This document shows, piece after piece, positions 34,768 to 44,549 of a DNA stretch of 64,000 nucleotides. Source of the DNA: Sphingobium limneticum. GTDB taxonomy: Bacteria; Pseudomonadota; Alphaproteobacteria; Sphingomonadales; Sphingomonadaceae. The first letter of the stretch is position 1, and every line of letters begins with the position of its first letter. The notes below the pieces were generated by a model, which saw only the letters and a list, made by a program, of their open reading frames with translations, was not told the origin of the DNA and did no database searches. The stretch lies in NCBI RefSeq assembly GCF_008710155.1, contig NZ_VYPZ01000002.1, positions 186,001-250,000 on the forward strand. The letters run 5' to 3'. A program made the translations under genes and the position numbers.

Positions 34768-36060
34768 TTATTCGGCCGGGACCGCGGCGGTTTCACCGTC
34801 GGTCTTGCCATATGTCGCCAGCACGGCCTCGGTGATCGAACCGGGCAGCGGCAGCGGCATTTCAAAGCGCGCGATCAGCGGAAGGATGATCAGGAAATGG
34901 GCGAAATAATAAGCCGCCGCGATCTGCGAGATCATCACGAAGGGTTCTGCCGCAGGTGCGCCGCCGCAATAGCCCAGCACCGCCACATCGCCGAGCAGGA
35001 TCCACCAGAATTTCCGGAAGGTCGGGCGATAACGACCCGAGCGCACCGGCGACGTATCCAGCCAGGGCAGGAAGAAGAGTAGCAGGATCGACGCGAACAT
35101 CGCCAGCACGCCCAGCAGCTTTGCGGGGATGAAGAAGAAGTCCACGGTGAAGGCGCGCAGGATCGCGTAGAAGGGCCAGAAATACCATTCCGGCACGATA
35201 TGCGCGGGCGTCGAAAGCGGGTTCGCCTCTATATAATTGTCCGGGTGACCCAGGAAGTTGGGTGCGAAGAACAGCAGGATCGAGAAGGCGATCAGGAAGA
35301 CGCCCGCCCCGAAGCCGTCCTTGGCCGTGTAATAGGGATGGAAGGGCACGGTATCCTGCGGCCCCTTCACTTCCACGCCGGTCGGGTTCGAGGACCCCGG
35401 AATATGCAGCGCCCAGATGTGCAGGATGATGACACCCGCAATCACGAAGGGCAGCAGGAAGTGGAGCGAGAAGAAGCGGTTCAGCGAAGCATTGCCGGGG
35501 GCAAAGCCGCCCAGCAGCCACGTCTGGATCGGCTCGCCAACGACCGGGATCGCGCCGAACAGGCCGGTGATGACCTTCGCGCCCCAATAGCTCATCTGGC
35601 CCCAGGGCAGCACATAGCCCATGAAGGCGGTCGCCATCATCAACAGGAAGATGACGAGGCCGAGCAGCCACACCATTTCACGCGGCGCCTTGTAGCTACC
35701 GAAGTACAAGCCGCGGAAGATGTGGAGATAGACCACGATGAAGAAGAAGCTGGCGCCGTTGGCGTGGGCGTAGCGCATCAGCCAGCCCGCGTTCACGTCG
35801 CGCATCGTCTGTTCGACGGTGCCGAAGGCGACCAGGTCATTGGCGCCATAATGCATCGCCATGATGACGCCGGTGACGATCTGGATCACCAGCGCGAGGC
35901 CGGCGAGCACGCCGAAGTTCCAGAAATAATTGAGGTTGCGCGGGACCGGATAGCCGGCGCCGACCGCATTATAGACGAGGCGCGGCAAAGGCAGCTTCTC
36001 GTCGACCCACTGCATCACGGGATGCTTGGGGGTATATTGTTCAGCCCATGGAAAGCTCAT
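34768..36060 (-). CDS. petB: Cytochrome b of the bc1 complex
   Basis: Eight-helix subunit with two haems b and the quinol-oxidising and quinone-reducing sites. The 430-residue protein includes [31 protein letters not shown] (haem histidines), the [17 protein letters not shown] segment, and the Qo-site PEWY ([17 protein letters not shown]). The ATG at 36060 gives MSFPWAEQY; five more codons are open upstream. It follows petA by 11 bases. Confidence 0.96.
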   Translation of the reverse strand: MSFPWAEQYTPKHPVMQWVDEKLPLPRLVYNAVGAGYPVPRNLNYFWNFGVLAGLALVIQIVTGVIMAMHYGANDLVAFGTVEQTMRDVNAGWLMRYAHANGASFFFIVVYLHIFRGLYFGSYKAPREMVWLLGLVIFLLMMATAFMGYVLPWGQMSYWGAKVITGLFGAIPVVGEPIQTWLLGGFAPGNASLNRFFSLHFLLPFVIAGVIILHIWALHIPGSSNPTGVEVKGPQDTVPFHPYYTAKDGFGAGVFLIAFSILLFFAPNFLGHPDNYIEANPLSTPAHIVPEWYFWPFYAILRAFTVDFFFIPAKLLGVLAMFASILLLFFLPWLDTSPVRSGRYRPTFRKFWWILLGDVAVLGYCGGAPAAEPFVMISQIAAAYYFAHFLIILPLIARFEMPLPLPGSITEAVLATYGKTDGETAAVPAE

Positions 36061-36071
36061 GATGGTCCCCC

Positions 36072-36638
36072 TCAACCCACAAGAATGGCGGTGTCGGAAG
36101 TGAAGCTATACTTCGGCACTTCCAGGTTCTTGGGGGCAGGCCCCTTACGGATGCGGGCGGCCGTGTCGTAGGACGAGCCGTGGCAGGGGCAGAAATAGCC
36201 GCCAAATTCGCCGCGATTCTCACCTTCGCCCGCGCCCAGCGGCACGCAGCCCAGATGGGTGCACACGCCCATCGTCACCAGCCACTGCTTCTTGCCGTCG
36301 ACGGTCCGCTCCTCCAGCGTCTGCGGGTCGCGCAGCGTGGCAGGGTCCACCTTGTCGGCTTCGGCGATTTCCTTGGCTGTCAGCTGGCGCACGAAGAGCG
36401 GCTGGCTGCGGAACGTGGTCTTGATGGCCTGGCCCGGCTGGATCGCCGAGAGATCGACTTCGGTCGACGCGAGCGCCAGCACATCGGCGCTGGGGTTCAT
36501 CTGGTCGATCAGCGGCAGGACGACGGCGACACCGCCGACCCCGGCGAAGCTGACCGCAGCGATGTTGATGAAATCCCGGCGGCGTACGCCATCTTCGCCG
36601 GATGGACCCGTACCGTCTGTTTGTTCAACGCTCGCCAT
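36072..36638 (-). CDS. petA: Rieske iron-sulfur subunit of the bc1 complex
   Basis: Accepts the first electron from ubiquinol. The 188-residue protein has a Tat-type signal-anchor with RRRDFI at residues 19-24, the cluster-binding CTHLGC (126-131) and CPCHGS (150-155) loops, and EVPKYSF near the end. First gene of petABC; its promoter must lie in 36639-36832, the gap it shares with the divergent trmL, in which I recognise no clear box. Confidence 0.96.
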   Translation of the reverse strand: MASVEQTDGTGPSGEDGVRRRDFINIAAVSFAGVGGVAVVLPLIDQMNPSADVLALASTEVDLSAIQPGQAIKTTFRSQPLFVRQLTAKEIAEADKVDPATLRDPQTLEERTVDGKKQWLVTMGVCTHLGCVPLGAGEGENRGEFGGYFCPCHGSSYDTAARIRKGPAPKNLEVPKYSFTSDTAILVG

Positions 36639-36832
36639 GCACCTCTACCCTTGCAAGACTTCCCTGTCACACCGGAATGCCGTTACCGGCGCTGATTATC
36701 AAGGGCGTTGGGCACTCGACCAAGGGTCGACCCGCCTCCCCCCGGCGTGGTTCGATGGGCGTGATAACCGCACTGCGCCCGCTTTGCCAGTCGCAATATC
36801 ACCTAGTCTATTGCAAATGCTCTTGATCGACT

Positions 36833-37303
36833 ATGGCGCAACCCATGCGTATCGCCCTTTACCAACCGGAGATCGCCGGCAATGTCGGCGCCATATTGCG
36901 CCTGGCGGCCTGTTTTCAGGTGCCGGTCGACATCATCATGCCCACCGGATTCGCCTTTTCCGACGCCCGCCTGAAACGTGCGGCGATGGATTATGGGGAA
37001 TCGGCCGACGTCACCCGCCATGCCAATTTCGCCGCCTTCGATGCGGATCGGCGCGCGCAGGGCCGCCGCCTGTTGCTGATGAGCGCCCATGCGTCGCAGA
37101 AATTGCCGGAGGTGCAGTTCCAGCCCGACGACGTGCTGCTGATGGGATCGGAAAGCGCCGGCGTGCCGACCGACGTGCGCGATCTGGCCGATATCCGCAT
37201 CCGCATCCCGATGGCGCCCGGCTTTCGATCCTTGAACATCGCCGTTTCCACGGGCATCGCCGTCGCCGAAGCCCTTCGCCAGACCGGAAAGTTTCCCGAA
37301 TGA
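36833..37303 (+). CDS. trmL: tRNA (cytidine/uridine-34-2'-O)-methyltransferase TrmL
   Basis: SPOUT-class methyltransferase that modifies the wobble base of certain tRNA-Leu. The 156-residue protein has RIALYQPEIAGNVGAILRLAA at the N terminus and the trefoil-knot SAM site DDVLLMGSESAGVP and RIPMAPGFRSLNIAVSTGIAVAEALR. Starts at 36833 (MAQPMRIA) or 36845 (MRIA). Its stop codon overlaps the hemF start by four bases. Confidence 0.94.
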   Translation: MAQPMRIALYQPEIAGNVGAILRLAACFQVPVDIIMPTGFAFSDARLKRAAMDYGESADVTRHANFAAFDADRRAQGRRLLLMSAHASQKLPEVQFQPDDVLLMGSESAGVPTDVRDLADIRIRIPMAPGFRSLNIAVSTGIAVAEALRQTGKFPE

Positions 37304-38190
37304 CCGCCAGCAATCCCGTGCCCGCCGTGTCTTTCCCGCTCGATGCGCGGCAGCAGGCGGCGCGCAACTGGTTCGAATCGCTGCGGGACCGGATCTGCGC
37401 CGAGTTTGAGGCGATCGAGCGGGAAGCGGGCAGCGATGCGTGTTTCGACTTTACGGCCTGGGACCGTGAAGCCGAAGGACAGGCCCCCGGCGAGGGTGGC
37501 GGCGGCGTGCGCGGCGTCATGAAGGGCAAGGTGTTCGAAAAGGTCGGCGTCAACGTCTCGACCGTGGGCGGCGAATTTGCTCCCGGCTTTGCCCAGACCA
37601 TCCATGGCGCGGGCGACAATCCCGCCTTCTTCGCCACCGGCATCAGCCTGGTCGCGCATATGGCCAATCCGCATGTGCCGGCCGTCCATATGAACACCCG
37701 CTATCTGGTGACGACCAAGAGCTGGTTCGGCGGCGGCGCGGATCTCAACCCGCCTTTGCCGCGCGAGGACGATACGGCGCATTTCCATGATGTGCTCAAA
37801 GCCGCCTGCGACGCCCATGATCCGGACCATTATCCGCGTTTCAAGGCATGGGCGGACGACTATTTCTTCATCCCCCACCGCAATGTGCATCGCGGTGTCG
37901 GCGGCATCTTCTACGATCATCTGGAATGTGCCGACGATGCCGCGTTCGACGCGAATTTCGCCTTCACCCGCGCGGTCGGCGACGCTTTCCTGAACGCCTT
38001 CCCGCCGATCGTGCGGCGACGCATGGATGAGGCGTGGAACGAGGCGGATTATCGCACCATGCTGGAATGGCGCGGGCGCTATGCAGAATTCAACCTGGTG
38101 CATGATCGCGGCACGCTGTTCGGCCTCAAGACCGGCGGCAATATCGACGCGATCCTGATGAGCCTGCCGCCGATGGCGAGTTGGAGCTGA
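37300..38190 (+). CDS. hemF: Oxygen-dependent coproporphyrinogen III oxidase
   Basis: Haem biosynthesis: converts coproporphyrinogen III to protoporphyrinogen IX using oxygen. The 296-residue protein has GVRGVMKGKVFEKVGVN, SLVAHMANPHVPAVHMN, WFGGGADLNPP, FIPHRNVHRGVGGIFYD and the C-terminal EFNLVHDRGTLFGLKTGG. The frame is open far upstream, but the ATG at 37300 (overlapping the trmL stop as ATGA) gives the family length. It overlaps the GNAT gene by one base (TGATG). Confidence 0.96.
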   Translation: MTASNPVPAVSFPLDARQQAARNWFESLRDRICAEFEAIEREAGSDACFDFTAWDREAEGQAPGEGGGGVRGVMKGKVFEKVGVNVSTVGGEFAPGFAQTIHGAGDNPAFFATGISLVAHMANPHVPAVHMNTRYLVTTKSWFGGGADLNPPLPREDDTAHFHDVLKAACDAHDPDHYPRFKAWADDYFFIPHRNVHRGVGGIFYDHLECADDAAFDANFAFTRAVGDAFLNAFPPIVRRRMDEAWNEADYRTMLEWRGRYAEFNLVHDRGTLFGLKTGGNIDAILMSLPPMASWS

Positions 38191-38780
38191 TGCCCTTTAT
38201 TCCAGTCGAGCCGGGCATGGTGGCGACGGTCGTCACGCATCTGGAGATGCTGGAACGCCCCCGCCCCGCCCCCATCCCGCCCGCGCCGCTGCGGCTGGTG
38301 CCGTGGAAACAGCCGGACTTGGGCGCCTATCGCACATTGTTCCGCCGGGTGGGCACGCCATGGCTGTGGTTTTCGCGGCTGGTGATGGCCGATTCGGATC
38401 TGGCGGCGATCCTGCATGACCCGTCGGTGGAGATTTATGCCGTCACCGATCCGCGGGGCACCGAGGTCGGCCTGCTGGAACTGGATTTCCGGTCGCTGCC
38501 CAATTGCGAGCTGAGTTTCTTCGGGCTGGTGCCGGAACTCAATGGCAAGGGGCTGGGCCGCTGGCTGATGGCACAGGCCAAATCGCTTGCCTGGCGCAAA
38601 GGCGTGGAGCGTTTCTGGGTCCATACCTGTACGCTCGACAGCCCGGCCGCGCTGGCTTTTTACGTGAGGTCGGGTTTCACGCCCTATGGACGCGAAATCG
38701 AAATCTTCGCCGACCCACGACTGGCGGGCATACTTCCGCGCGAGGCGGCGCCGCATGTGCCGCTGCTGGACGTGCGATAG
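38190..38780 (+). CDS. GNAT family N-acetyltransferase
   Basis: 196 residues with an acetyl-CoA-binding motif A, FFGLVPELNGKGLGRWLM, and the later TLDSPAALAFYVRSGF typical of GNAT enzymes. An N-terminal lead-in of about 35 residues is proline-rich. The acceptor (amino acid, protein or small amine) cannot be told. Third gene of the coupled trmL-hemF-GNAT run; convergent with the next gene, four bases apart. Confidence 0.85.
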   Translation: MPFIPVEPGMVATVVTHLEMLERPRPAPIPPAPLRLVPWKQPDLGAYRTLFRRVGTPWLWFSRLVMADSDLAAILHDPSVEIYAVTDPRGTEVGLLELDFRSLPNCELSFFGLVPELNGKGLGRWLMAQAKSLAWRKGVERFWVHTCTLDSPAALAFYVRSGFTPYGREIEIFADPRLAGILPREAAPHVPLLDVR

Positions 38781-38784
38781 GCGT

Positions 38785-39591
38785 TCAGCTGAAAATGTCC
38801 GTCACATCCTGCGGCTGGGCCTGCCGATAAAGGCGCGCCAGCATCACCAGCATATAGACCTGGGCGATGCTGGACACCGCAGCGCCGGCCAGGCCACCAG
38901 CCAGACGCGCAGCATCTGCCCCACCTGCGAGGCCCGCCAGCGAGCCGATAATCGCCTGCGCCGCGGATCCGGCGATGGTGGACAACAGCATGACGATGAT
39001 CAGGAAGCCGAACAGGCGCCAGAAATAGCCCCGCGTCAGCGCCCACGCCTGCCGCAGCGAATCCATCACCCCCAGTCGCGTGTCGATCACCACCGGATTG
39101 AGCAGCACGAGCCGGATGCTGGCGAAGAAGACGATGCCCGCCAAACCGAAGCCAAGCAGCAGGCCGGCCGCAGCGGCCAGTTGCTTCGACGCCAGCGAAG
39201 CGACCACGCCCACCAGCGCGGCGGCAATGAAGATGACGGCCACGGCAACGACCACGACCAGCGCCGTGCCGATCAGCACCGGCAGGCGCGCGAAGCTCAG
39301 GCGCAACGCCTCCCCCACGCTGATGCCGGGGCGCAACGCCAGCGCGAACAGGGTGAGCGAGCCGAACCAAATGAGGATGATCGTCAGCAACATCGCCAAC
39401 CCGAAGCCGGGCGGCATGGCCGGAATCGCATCCGCCTTGGGCTGCGCGAACCAGGCCTGCAATTCGGGCGGCATCATTTCCTGCAGGATGAGGCCGGGCA
39501 GCGCGACGAACAGCAACGCCACCGGAAAAAGCAGGGTCGCTTCGCGCGCGACGAAGGCCACGGCCTCCTCCCACGCCTTGCCGATCGACAT
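38785..39591 (-). CDS. Polytopic membrane protein, unknown function
   Basis: 268 residues, about six hydrophobic segments: near 17-40, 68-90, 107-135, 140-165, 185-215 and 225-250. It has the look of glycerophosphodiester-phosphodiesterase membrane-domain or YciC-like proteins ([22 protein letters not shown] is a typical internal segment) but no catalytic motif. Start [10 protein letters not shown] at 39591 or an ATG three codons earlier. Divergent from lipB with an 89-base gap. Confidence 0.7.
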   Translation of the reverse strand: MSIGKAWEEAVAFVAREATLLFPVALLFVALPGLILQEMMPPELQAWFAQPKADAIPAMPPGFGLAMLLTIILIWFGSLTLFALALRPGISVGEALRLSFARLPVLIGTALVVVVAVAVIFIAAALVGVVASLASKQLAAAAGLLLGFGLAGIVFFASIRLVLLNPVVIDTRLGVMDSLRQAWALTRGYFWRLFGFLIIVMLLSTIAGSAAQAIIGSLAGLAGGADAARLAGGLAGAAVSSIAQVYMLVMLARLYRQAQPQDVTDIFS

Positions 39592-39680
39592 TGTCGCCAT
39601 ATCTATGCTGCCTGCCCTATCATGCTGGAAATGCGGCGCGAGACTTGATCGCTCGGCCCGCCCAAGTCAAGGAAGTGCCC

Positions 39681-40394
39681 ATGTCCGATGTTCCTTCCGA
39701 TACACCTATCCTGCCGTTTCCCGAATCCGTCGAATGGCGGGCCGATCCGGGGCTGGTCGATTATCCCACCGCGCTGACCGAGATGGAGGCGCGGACCACC
39801 GCCATATATGAAGGGGCGGCGCAGGAACGGGTGTGGCTGCTGGAACATCCGCCGCTCTATACCGCCGGGACCAGCGCCGATCCGGCCGAACTGCTCGACC
39901 CGCGCTTTCCGGTGCATGATGCCGGGCGTGGCGGGCGATATACCTATCATGGGCCGGGGCAGCGGATCGGCTATCTGAACATCGACCTGCGCGAACGGGG
40001 CAAGGATGTCCGCAATTTCGTGCACCATCTGGAAGGGTGGATGATCGCGGCGCTGGGCGACCTGGGCATCACCGCCCGGCGCGCGGAGGGGCGGATCGGC
40101 ATCTGGACCGACGACCCGCAGGGGCGAGAGGCCAAGATCGGCGCATTGGGCATCCGCGTGCGGCGCTGGGTGACGCTCCACGGCTTTGCGATCAATGTCG
40201 ATCCCGACCTGTCCCATTTCGGGGGCATCGTGCCGTGCGGCATCAGCGAATTTCCGGTGACCAGCATCGCGGCGCTCAATGGCAACGCGTCGATGGCGGC
40301 CCTCGATGTCGCGCTCAAGGCGCATTTTCCCGCCTTTCTGGGCAACCTCAAACGCTGCGGCGCGGGGGTTGAGGAATGTAACACAGGCCGTTAG
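39681..40394 (+). CDS. lipB: Octanoyl-[acyl carrier protein]:protein N-octanoyltransferase
   Basis: Transfers octanoate from ACP to lipoyl domains of dehydrogenases, the first step of lipoate synthesis. The 237-residue protein has [23 protein letters not shown], the catalytic lysine in [10 protein letters not shown] and the catalytic cysteine in [21 protein letters not shown] precedes the ATG at 39681. lipA is not adjacent. Followed by a small lipoprotein gene. Confidence 0.95.
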   Translation: MSDVPSDTPILPFPESVEWRADPGLVDYPTALTEMEARTTAIYEGAAQERVWLLEHPPLYTAGTSADPAELLDPRFPVHDAGRGGRYTYHGPGQRIGYLNIDLRERGKDVRNFVHHLEGWMIAALGDLGITARRAEGRIGIWTDDPQGREAKIGALGIRVRRWVTLHGFAINVDPDLSHFGGIVPCGISEFPVTSIAALNGNASMAALDVALKAHFPAFLGNLKRCGAGVEECNTGR

Positions 40395-40453
40395 GTTTGT
40401 GGCTTTCGCCGGGCGGGGGAATTGCCGGGCACCCATCATATAAGGAGATCCGG

Positions 40454-40741
40454 ATGCGTTTTGGCGCGAAGACAGTCTTTACCCTGACCCTGATCGCGGC
40501 AACCCTGCCGCTGGCCGCCTGTGGCGGCAAGGAAGAGGGCGGCAACAAGGTGCAGATGAAGGATATGGAAGTCGTGGACGGCACCGCCACCGACGCCATG
40601 ACCGATCTGGACGGCGTGCGGAGCGAAGGCACCGCCGTGGCGCTGCCCGACAACAACAGCGCGGGCAACAGCAGCGCCCCCGCCAAGCCCGCCCCGGAAA
40701 AGGCCCCGGCCGAAGAAGCGGAAGTCCTGTCGGATCAGTAG
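40454..40741 (+). CDS. Small lipoprotein, unknown function
   Basis: 95 residues. A lipoprotein signal peptide with lipobox LAAC (cysteine about residue 22) is followed by a low-complexity acidic and Pro/Ala-rich chain (MKDMEVVDGTATDAM, PAKPAPEKAPAEEAE). AAGGAGATCCGG precedes the ATG at 40454, a strong ribosome site. Likely anchored in the envelope; no domain recognised. It follows lipB by 59 bases. Confidence 0.8.
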   Translation: MRFGAKTVFTLTLIAATLPLAACGGKEEGGNKVQMKDMEVVDGTATDAMTDLDGVRSEGTAVALPDNNSAGNSSAPAKPAPEKAPAEEAEVLSDQ

Positions 40742-40828
40742 GGCTGGCGCGATCGTTCAGTATTGGTACAAGAGGCCCGATAGAATGAGGGCGCCGGTGT
40801 TGGCGTCCTTCCAGAGAGGCAAGAATTC

Positions 40829-41521
40829 ATGATTTCGCGTTTCCCGTTGCGCCGCGCGCTCGCCGGTCTGACCCTGGCGATCGCGCCGATGATGGCGCAG
40901 CCGGCTTCGGCTCAATTCTTCTGGTCCCCGCTCGACATGAGCGCCCCGCCGCTGACCGATGCCGCCGCTGCCACCGCACTTGGCCTGCCCGGCGCCACGC
41001 CGGCGGAGATCAAGGCTGGCCTGGCCTGGAATCTGCGCGCTGCGCTGAACGTCGCCGCGCTGCAATGCCAGTTCGAACCGACCCTGCTGTCGACCAGCAA
41101 TTACAATGCCATGATCGCGCATCATGACGCGGAGCTGGACACGGCGCAGGCCGCTCTGCTGGGCTATTTCCAGCGCACCGTAGGCAAGGGCAAGCCGGGC
41201 CAGTCGGCGTCGGACATGTATAATACCCGCATCTATTCCGGCTATTCCACCGTGCAGGCGCAGAAGGGCTTTTGCCAGGCGACGGCGGAAGTGGGCCGGC
41301 AGGCCATCTTCGCCGATCGCGGCGCGCTCAACGAAGTCGGCCGCACGGGCCTGGCCTCCATCAAGAAGTCGCTCGTCGCGGCCGGCGAGCAATTTTATGG
41401 CACGCCGGGCTATGACTATGCCGTCGCTCTGCCGTCCTTCGACCCCAAATGCTGGAAGAAGGGCGTGCTGCTGCCGGTCTGTCATCAGGCCTGGAACGAC
41501 AAGACCGGCGTAAAACCCTGA
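40829..41521 (+). CDS. Exported protein, unknown function, four conserved-type cysteines
   Basis: 230 residues with a signal peptide (LAGLTLAIAPMMAQPASAQ). The mature part is largely helical; cysteines in LQCQFEP, GFCQATAE, PKCWKKG and PVCHQAW could give two disulfides, and NYNAMIAHHDAELDTAQAAL is a notable histidine-bearing helix. I do not recognise the family, though the sequence looks like a conserved sphingomonad protein. GAGAGGCAAGAATTC precedes the ATG. Confidence 0.75.
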   Translation: MISRFPLRRALAGLTLAIAPMMAQPASAQFFWSPLDMSAPPLTDAAAATALGLPGATPAEIKAGLAWNLRAALNVAALQCQFEPTLLSTSNYNAMIAHHDAELDTAQAALLGYFQRTVGKGKPGQSASDMYNTRIYSGYSTVQAQKGFCQATAEVGRQAIFADRGALNEVGRTGLASIKKSLVAAGEQFYGTPGYDYAVALPSFDPKCWKKGVLLPVCHQAWNDKTGVKP

Positions 41522-41534
41522 TCAACTGACGATA

Positions 41535-42182
41535 TTAGCGCAGGCCCAGATATTTATGGGCCTGCACCGTCAGCCGCCATTGCGGCCGGTCCATGACCAT
41601 AGCGATGGCGGCGCGGGCATTGTCGGCCGCATGGGGATCGTCCAGCGGCTGAAGCAGATGATGGTCGAACGCCCATCCCTCCATCACCGCGACATCGGCC
41701 AGGCTATGGCCGCCATCGGGCTGCGGCCAGACCAGCTTCAATTCATTGCCGGATCGCTGCACCACATCGCTGCCCGCCTTGGGACTGATACAGATCCAGT
41801 CGATGCCGGGGTGCGCGGCGATGGTGCCATTGCTCTCGATCGCGATCGTGAAGCCGCGGGCATGGAGCGCATCGACCAACGCATCATCGACTTGCAGCAT
41901 AGGCTCTCCGCCGGTCAGGACGATATAGTGCCCGGCAACGCCCTCACCCCAGAAAGCCAGCGCCGCGTCCGCCAGCGCATCGGCATCGGCGAACTTCCCG
42001 CCGCCAAGCCCATCGGTGCCCACGAAATCGGTGTCGCAGAATTTGCAGACGGCGGCGCGCCGATCCTGTTCCCGCCCGCTCCACAGATTGCAGCCGGCAA
42101 AGCGCAGGAATACCGCGCGCCGGCCCGCCTGAACCCCTTCCCCTTGCAGGGTGAGGAACATTTCCTTGACCGCATATGTCAT
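41535..42182 (-). CDS. queE: 7-carboxy-7-deazaguanine synthase
   Basis: Radical SAM enzyme of queuosine/7-deazaguanine synthesis. The 215-residue protein begins TYAVKEMFLTLQGEGVQAG and has the QueE-type iron-sulfur motif C-x14-CxxC (CNLWSGREQDRRAAVCKFC) instead of the canonical CxxxCxxC. VLTGGEPML is the SAM-binding GGE. The ATG at 42182 is preferred; the upstream open frame reads into the 13-base queC gap. It follows queC in the same operon. Confidence 0.94.
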   Translation of the reverse strand: MTYAVKEMFLTLQGEGVQAGRRAVFLRFAGCNLWSGREQDRRAAVCKFCDTDFVGTDGLGGGKFADADALADAALAFWGEGVAGHYIVLTGGEPMLQVDDALVDALHARGFTIAIESNGTIAAHPGIDWICISPKAGSDVVQRSGNELKLVWPQPDGGHSLADVAVMEGWAFDHHLLQPLDDPHAADNARAAIAMVMDRPQWRLTVQAHKYLGLR

Positions 42183-42195
42183 CGCCGTCCGCCTT

Positions 42196-42888
42196 TCAGG
42201 GCCGCGCGGCGTAGATGGTGGGATCGGGCAGGCCCGCTTCCTCATAGCCCTTCGACCGCAGGCGGCAGCTGTCGCACAGGCCGCAATGTTTGTTGTCGGG
42301 CGTGGGATCGTAGCAGGACCAGCTGAGGCCCGCGTCCAGCCCCAGTCGATCGGCTTCGCGGGCGATATCCGCCTTGCTCATATATTGGAGCGGCGTCTGG
42401 ATGCGGATCGGATGGCCCTCCACCCCCGCCTTGGTCGCCAGCGTCGCCATCGTCTGGAACGCGTCGATGAACTCCGGGCGGCAATCGGGATAGCCCGAAT
42501 AGTCGAGCGCGTTGACGCCGATGAAGATGTCGCTCGCGCCCGCCACCTCGGCCAGGCCCAGCGTCAACGACAGGAAGATGGTGTTGCGCGCCGGCACGTA
42601 GGTGACCGGGATTTCTTCCCCCACGCCGCTCTTGGGCACGGCGATGTCGGCGGTCAGGGCCGATCCGCCAAAGGCGGTCAGATCCAGCGGCAGGACGATA
42701 TGGCGGATGGCATTGAGCGATTCGGCGATGCGCGCCGCGGCGCGCAATTCGACGCGATGACGCTGATTATAATCGATCGACAGCGCGAAGATGCGATAGC
42801 CGGCCTCACGCGCGAGTCCGCCCGCGACCATGGAGTCGAGCCCGCCAGAGAGCAGGACGACGGCGAATTTTCCTTCATTGGCAACCAT
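42196..42888 (-). CDS. queC: 7-cyano-7-deazaguanine synthase
   Basis: ATP-dependent synthesis of preQ0 from 7-carboxy-7-deazaguanine, next step after QueE. The 230-residue protein has the PP-loop [25 protein letters not shown], and a C-terminal zinc site with cysteines in [17 protein letters not shown]. The ATG at 42888 gives MVANEGKF. Adjacent queE completes a two-gene preQ0 unit; no queD or preQ1 riboswitch was seen. Confidence 0.95.
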   Translation of the reverse strand: MVANEGKFAVVLLSGGLDSMVAGGLAREAGYRIFALSIDYNQRHRVELRAAARIAESLNAIRHIVLPLDLTAFGGSALTADIAVPKSGVGEEIPVTYVPARNTIFLSLTLGLAEVAGASDIFIGVNALDYSGYPDCRPEFIDAFQTMATLATKAGVEGHPIRIQTPLQYMSKADIAREADRLGLDAGLSWSCYDPTPDNKHCGLCDSCRLRSKGYEEAGLPDPTIYAARP

Positions 42889-42948
42889 AGGCCCCGCGCT
42901 ACGCCTCGTTGCGCCGCAGTGCAAGTATGAGGCGGCTGGTGGCGCAGG

Positions 42949-43374
42949 TCATGAACAGGCGCCGATCCGCCGGCCTTCGGCCGCGAAAGCGAAGGGCGCG
43001 CCATCGGCCACGCCTTGCGAGCGGATCTGCACCAGCCGGGTCGTTTCGACGCGCAAATCGGTGCGGCCATTGCCCGCCGCCGCGCAATCATAAGTGACGG
43101 TGACGGCATGATCGCTGTCGCTGATCGTGAAGCTGCGGCACAATGTCCGGCCATGCTGGACCTGAAGCAGTTGCCGCAGGTCGCTGACGCACAATTTACG
43201 CGTCTGCGCGCCTTCACCCCGGTCGCGCAATTCCCACTCGCCGGTTTCCAGCCCTTGCAACGCCTGAGGCGCTGGCACGGCTGCCGGTATAGCGCCGGCC
43301 CCGGCCGCCGATGCGGTCGCCGCCGCCATGGCCATCGCCAGCGCGCCGAGCGCGTACCATCCCGCCCTCATCAT
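42949..43374 (-). CDS. Exported protein, DUF3617-like
   Basis: 141 residues, signal peptide MMRAGWYALGALAMAMAAATASA. The mature domain has LETGEWELRDRG, then RKLCVSDLRQLL, a cysteine pair region TLCRSFTISDSDHAVTVTYDC and VETTRLVQIRSQG, the layout of DUF3617 periplasmic proteins of unknown role (a strand-rich fold with paired cysteines). Start at 43374 chosen so the signal peptide is compact. Single gene between queC and hslO. Confidence 0.65.
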   Translation of the reverse strand: MMRAGWYALGALAMAMAAATASAAGAGAIPAAVPAPQALQGLETGEWELRDRGEGAQTRKLCVSDLRQLLQVQHGRTLCRSFTISDSDHAVTVTYDCAAAGNGRTDLRVETTRLVQIRSQGVADGAPFAFAAEGRRIGACS

Positions 43375-43519
43375 GATATCGCCCGATCCCGTTACCGACT
43401 TCACTGCCGTCCGGAGCAACAATCGCTCGCCTGACCCATGCCGTCCAATTGCGGCATTTTCATAACGTGGGTGGCGGCGGCTGCCCTAATTGCGAATATC
43501 GGTAGCGAAACGATTATTT

Positions 43520-44425
43520 TCAATGGGCGACGAAACTGTCCAGCGCGAGCGGGAAGAGGCGCGAGCAGAAGGCGCAATCCACGCCGATAATGCCCTTTTC
43601 ATCCGCCATTTCCGCCCGCTCGCTGGCCGGGAAACGGCCGATCACGTCGCGAATATGGCCAAGGTCGCAGCGGCAACCCTTCGCCAGCGGCGCCGCTTCC
43701 GACACGCGCACTTCCTCTTCCTCATGGAACAGGCGCCACAATATGTCCGTCAGCGGCAGCGCGTCGTCGGTCAGCTCCTCTCCCTTGAGTGTCTGGGCCA
43801 GCGCCTGGACATGCTCCCATTCCGGATGATCGTGGCGCACATGCAGACGCTCGCGCCCGACCTCCCCCTCCGGCAGATGCTGGAGCAGCAGGCCCGCAGC
43901 GATGCAGCCGGCGCCGGCATCATGCCGCGTGTCGATCTGGATGATGCTGGGGATCTGTTCGGACTGGAAGAAATAATGCTCGGCGGCCTGCGCCAACGAC
44001 TGGCCCTCCAGCGGGACGATGCCCTGATAGCGCTCGCCACTGACGGACTGGTCGAAGGTGATGGCCAGATAGCCCTTGCCGAACAGGCCGAAGAGGGTCG
44101 GGTCGGCGCCCTGTTCCGCCAGACGATCCGCGTCGAACTTCACATAACCGCGCAGGGCGCCATCCTTGTAATCGGCCACCAGCAGGCTGACGACGCCATT
44201 TTCGGTCTGCGCCTGAAGCGTCAGTTGGCCGTTGGCCTGCTTGAGCGTGCTGCCGAGCAAGGCCGCCAGCACCAGCGCAGAGGCAAGCAACCGCTCGATC
44301 GCGGGTGGATAGGCATGGGCGGCAAGCACCTGGTCGAGCACCGGACCCAGTCGCACGAGGCGGCCGCGCGCATGGCGCGAGGGAATGGTGAAGCCAAGGG
44401 CCTGGTCGAGATGGGGACTGGTCAC
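43520..44425 (-). CDS. hslO: Redox-regulated chaperone Hsp33
   Basis: Holdase activated when oxidative stress strips zinc from its C-terminal cysteines. The 301-residue protein has the substrate-binding N domain (LLGSTLKQANGQLTLQAQ) and the redox switch CxC ... CxxC: GCRCDLGH and DCAFCSRLF. Located beside argF and argD, the hslO-argF-argD order known from many alphaproteobacteria. Confidence 0.95.
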   Translation of the reverse strand: MTSPHLDQALGFTIPSRHARGRLVRLGPVLDQVLAAHAYPPAIERLLASALVLAALLGSTLKQANGQLTLQAQTENGVVSLLVADYKDGALRGYVKFDADRLAEQGADPTLFGLFGKGYLAITFDQSVSGERYQGIVPLEGQSLAQAAEHYFFQSEQIPSIIQIDTRHDAGAGCIAAGLLLQHLPEGEVGRERLHVRHDHPEWEHVQALAQTLKGEELTDDALPLTDILWRLFHEEEEVRVSEAAPLAKGCRCDLGHIRDVIGRFPASERAEMADEKGIIGVDCAFCSRLFPLALDSFVAH

Positions 44426-44549
44426 GCTATTTCCTTCCGATCCCCCCGCCCCCGAAAGCCGCGAAGGCCCGCCCTTCGCTGTTCAGCGCAGGACAGGCCC
44501 CGACGATTTCGAGGGCGAACGGGAAATTTCGCCCGAATATAAGGTCCGC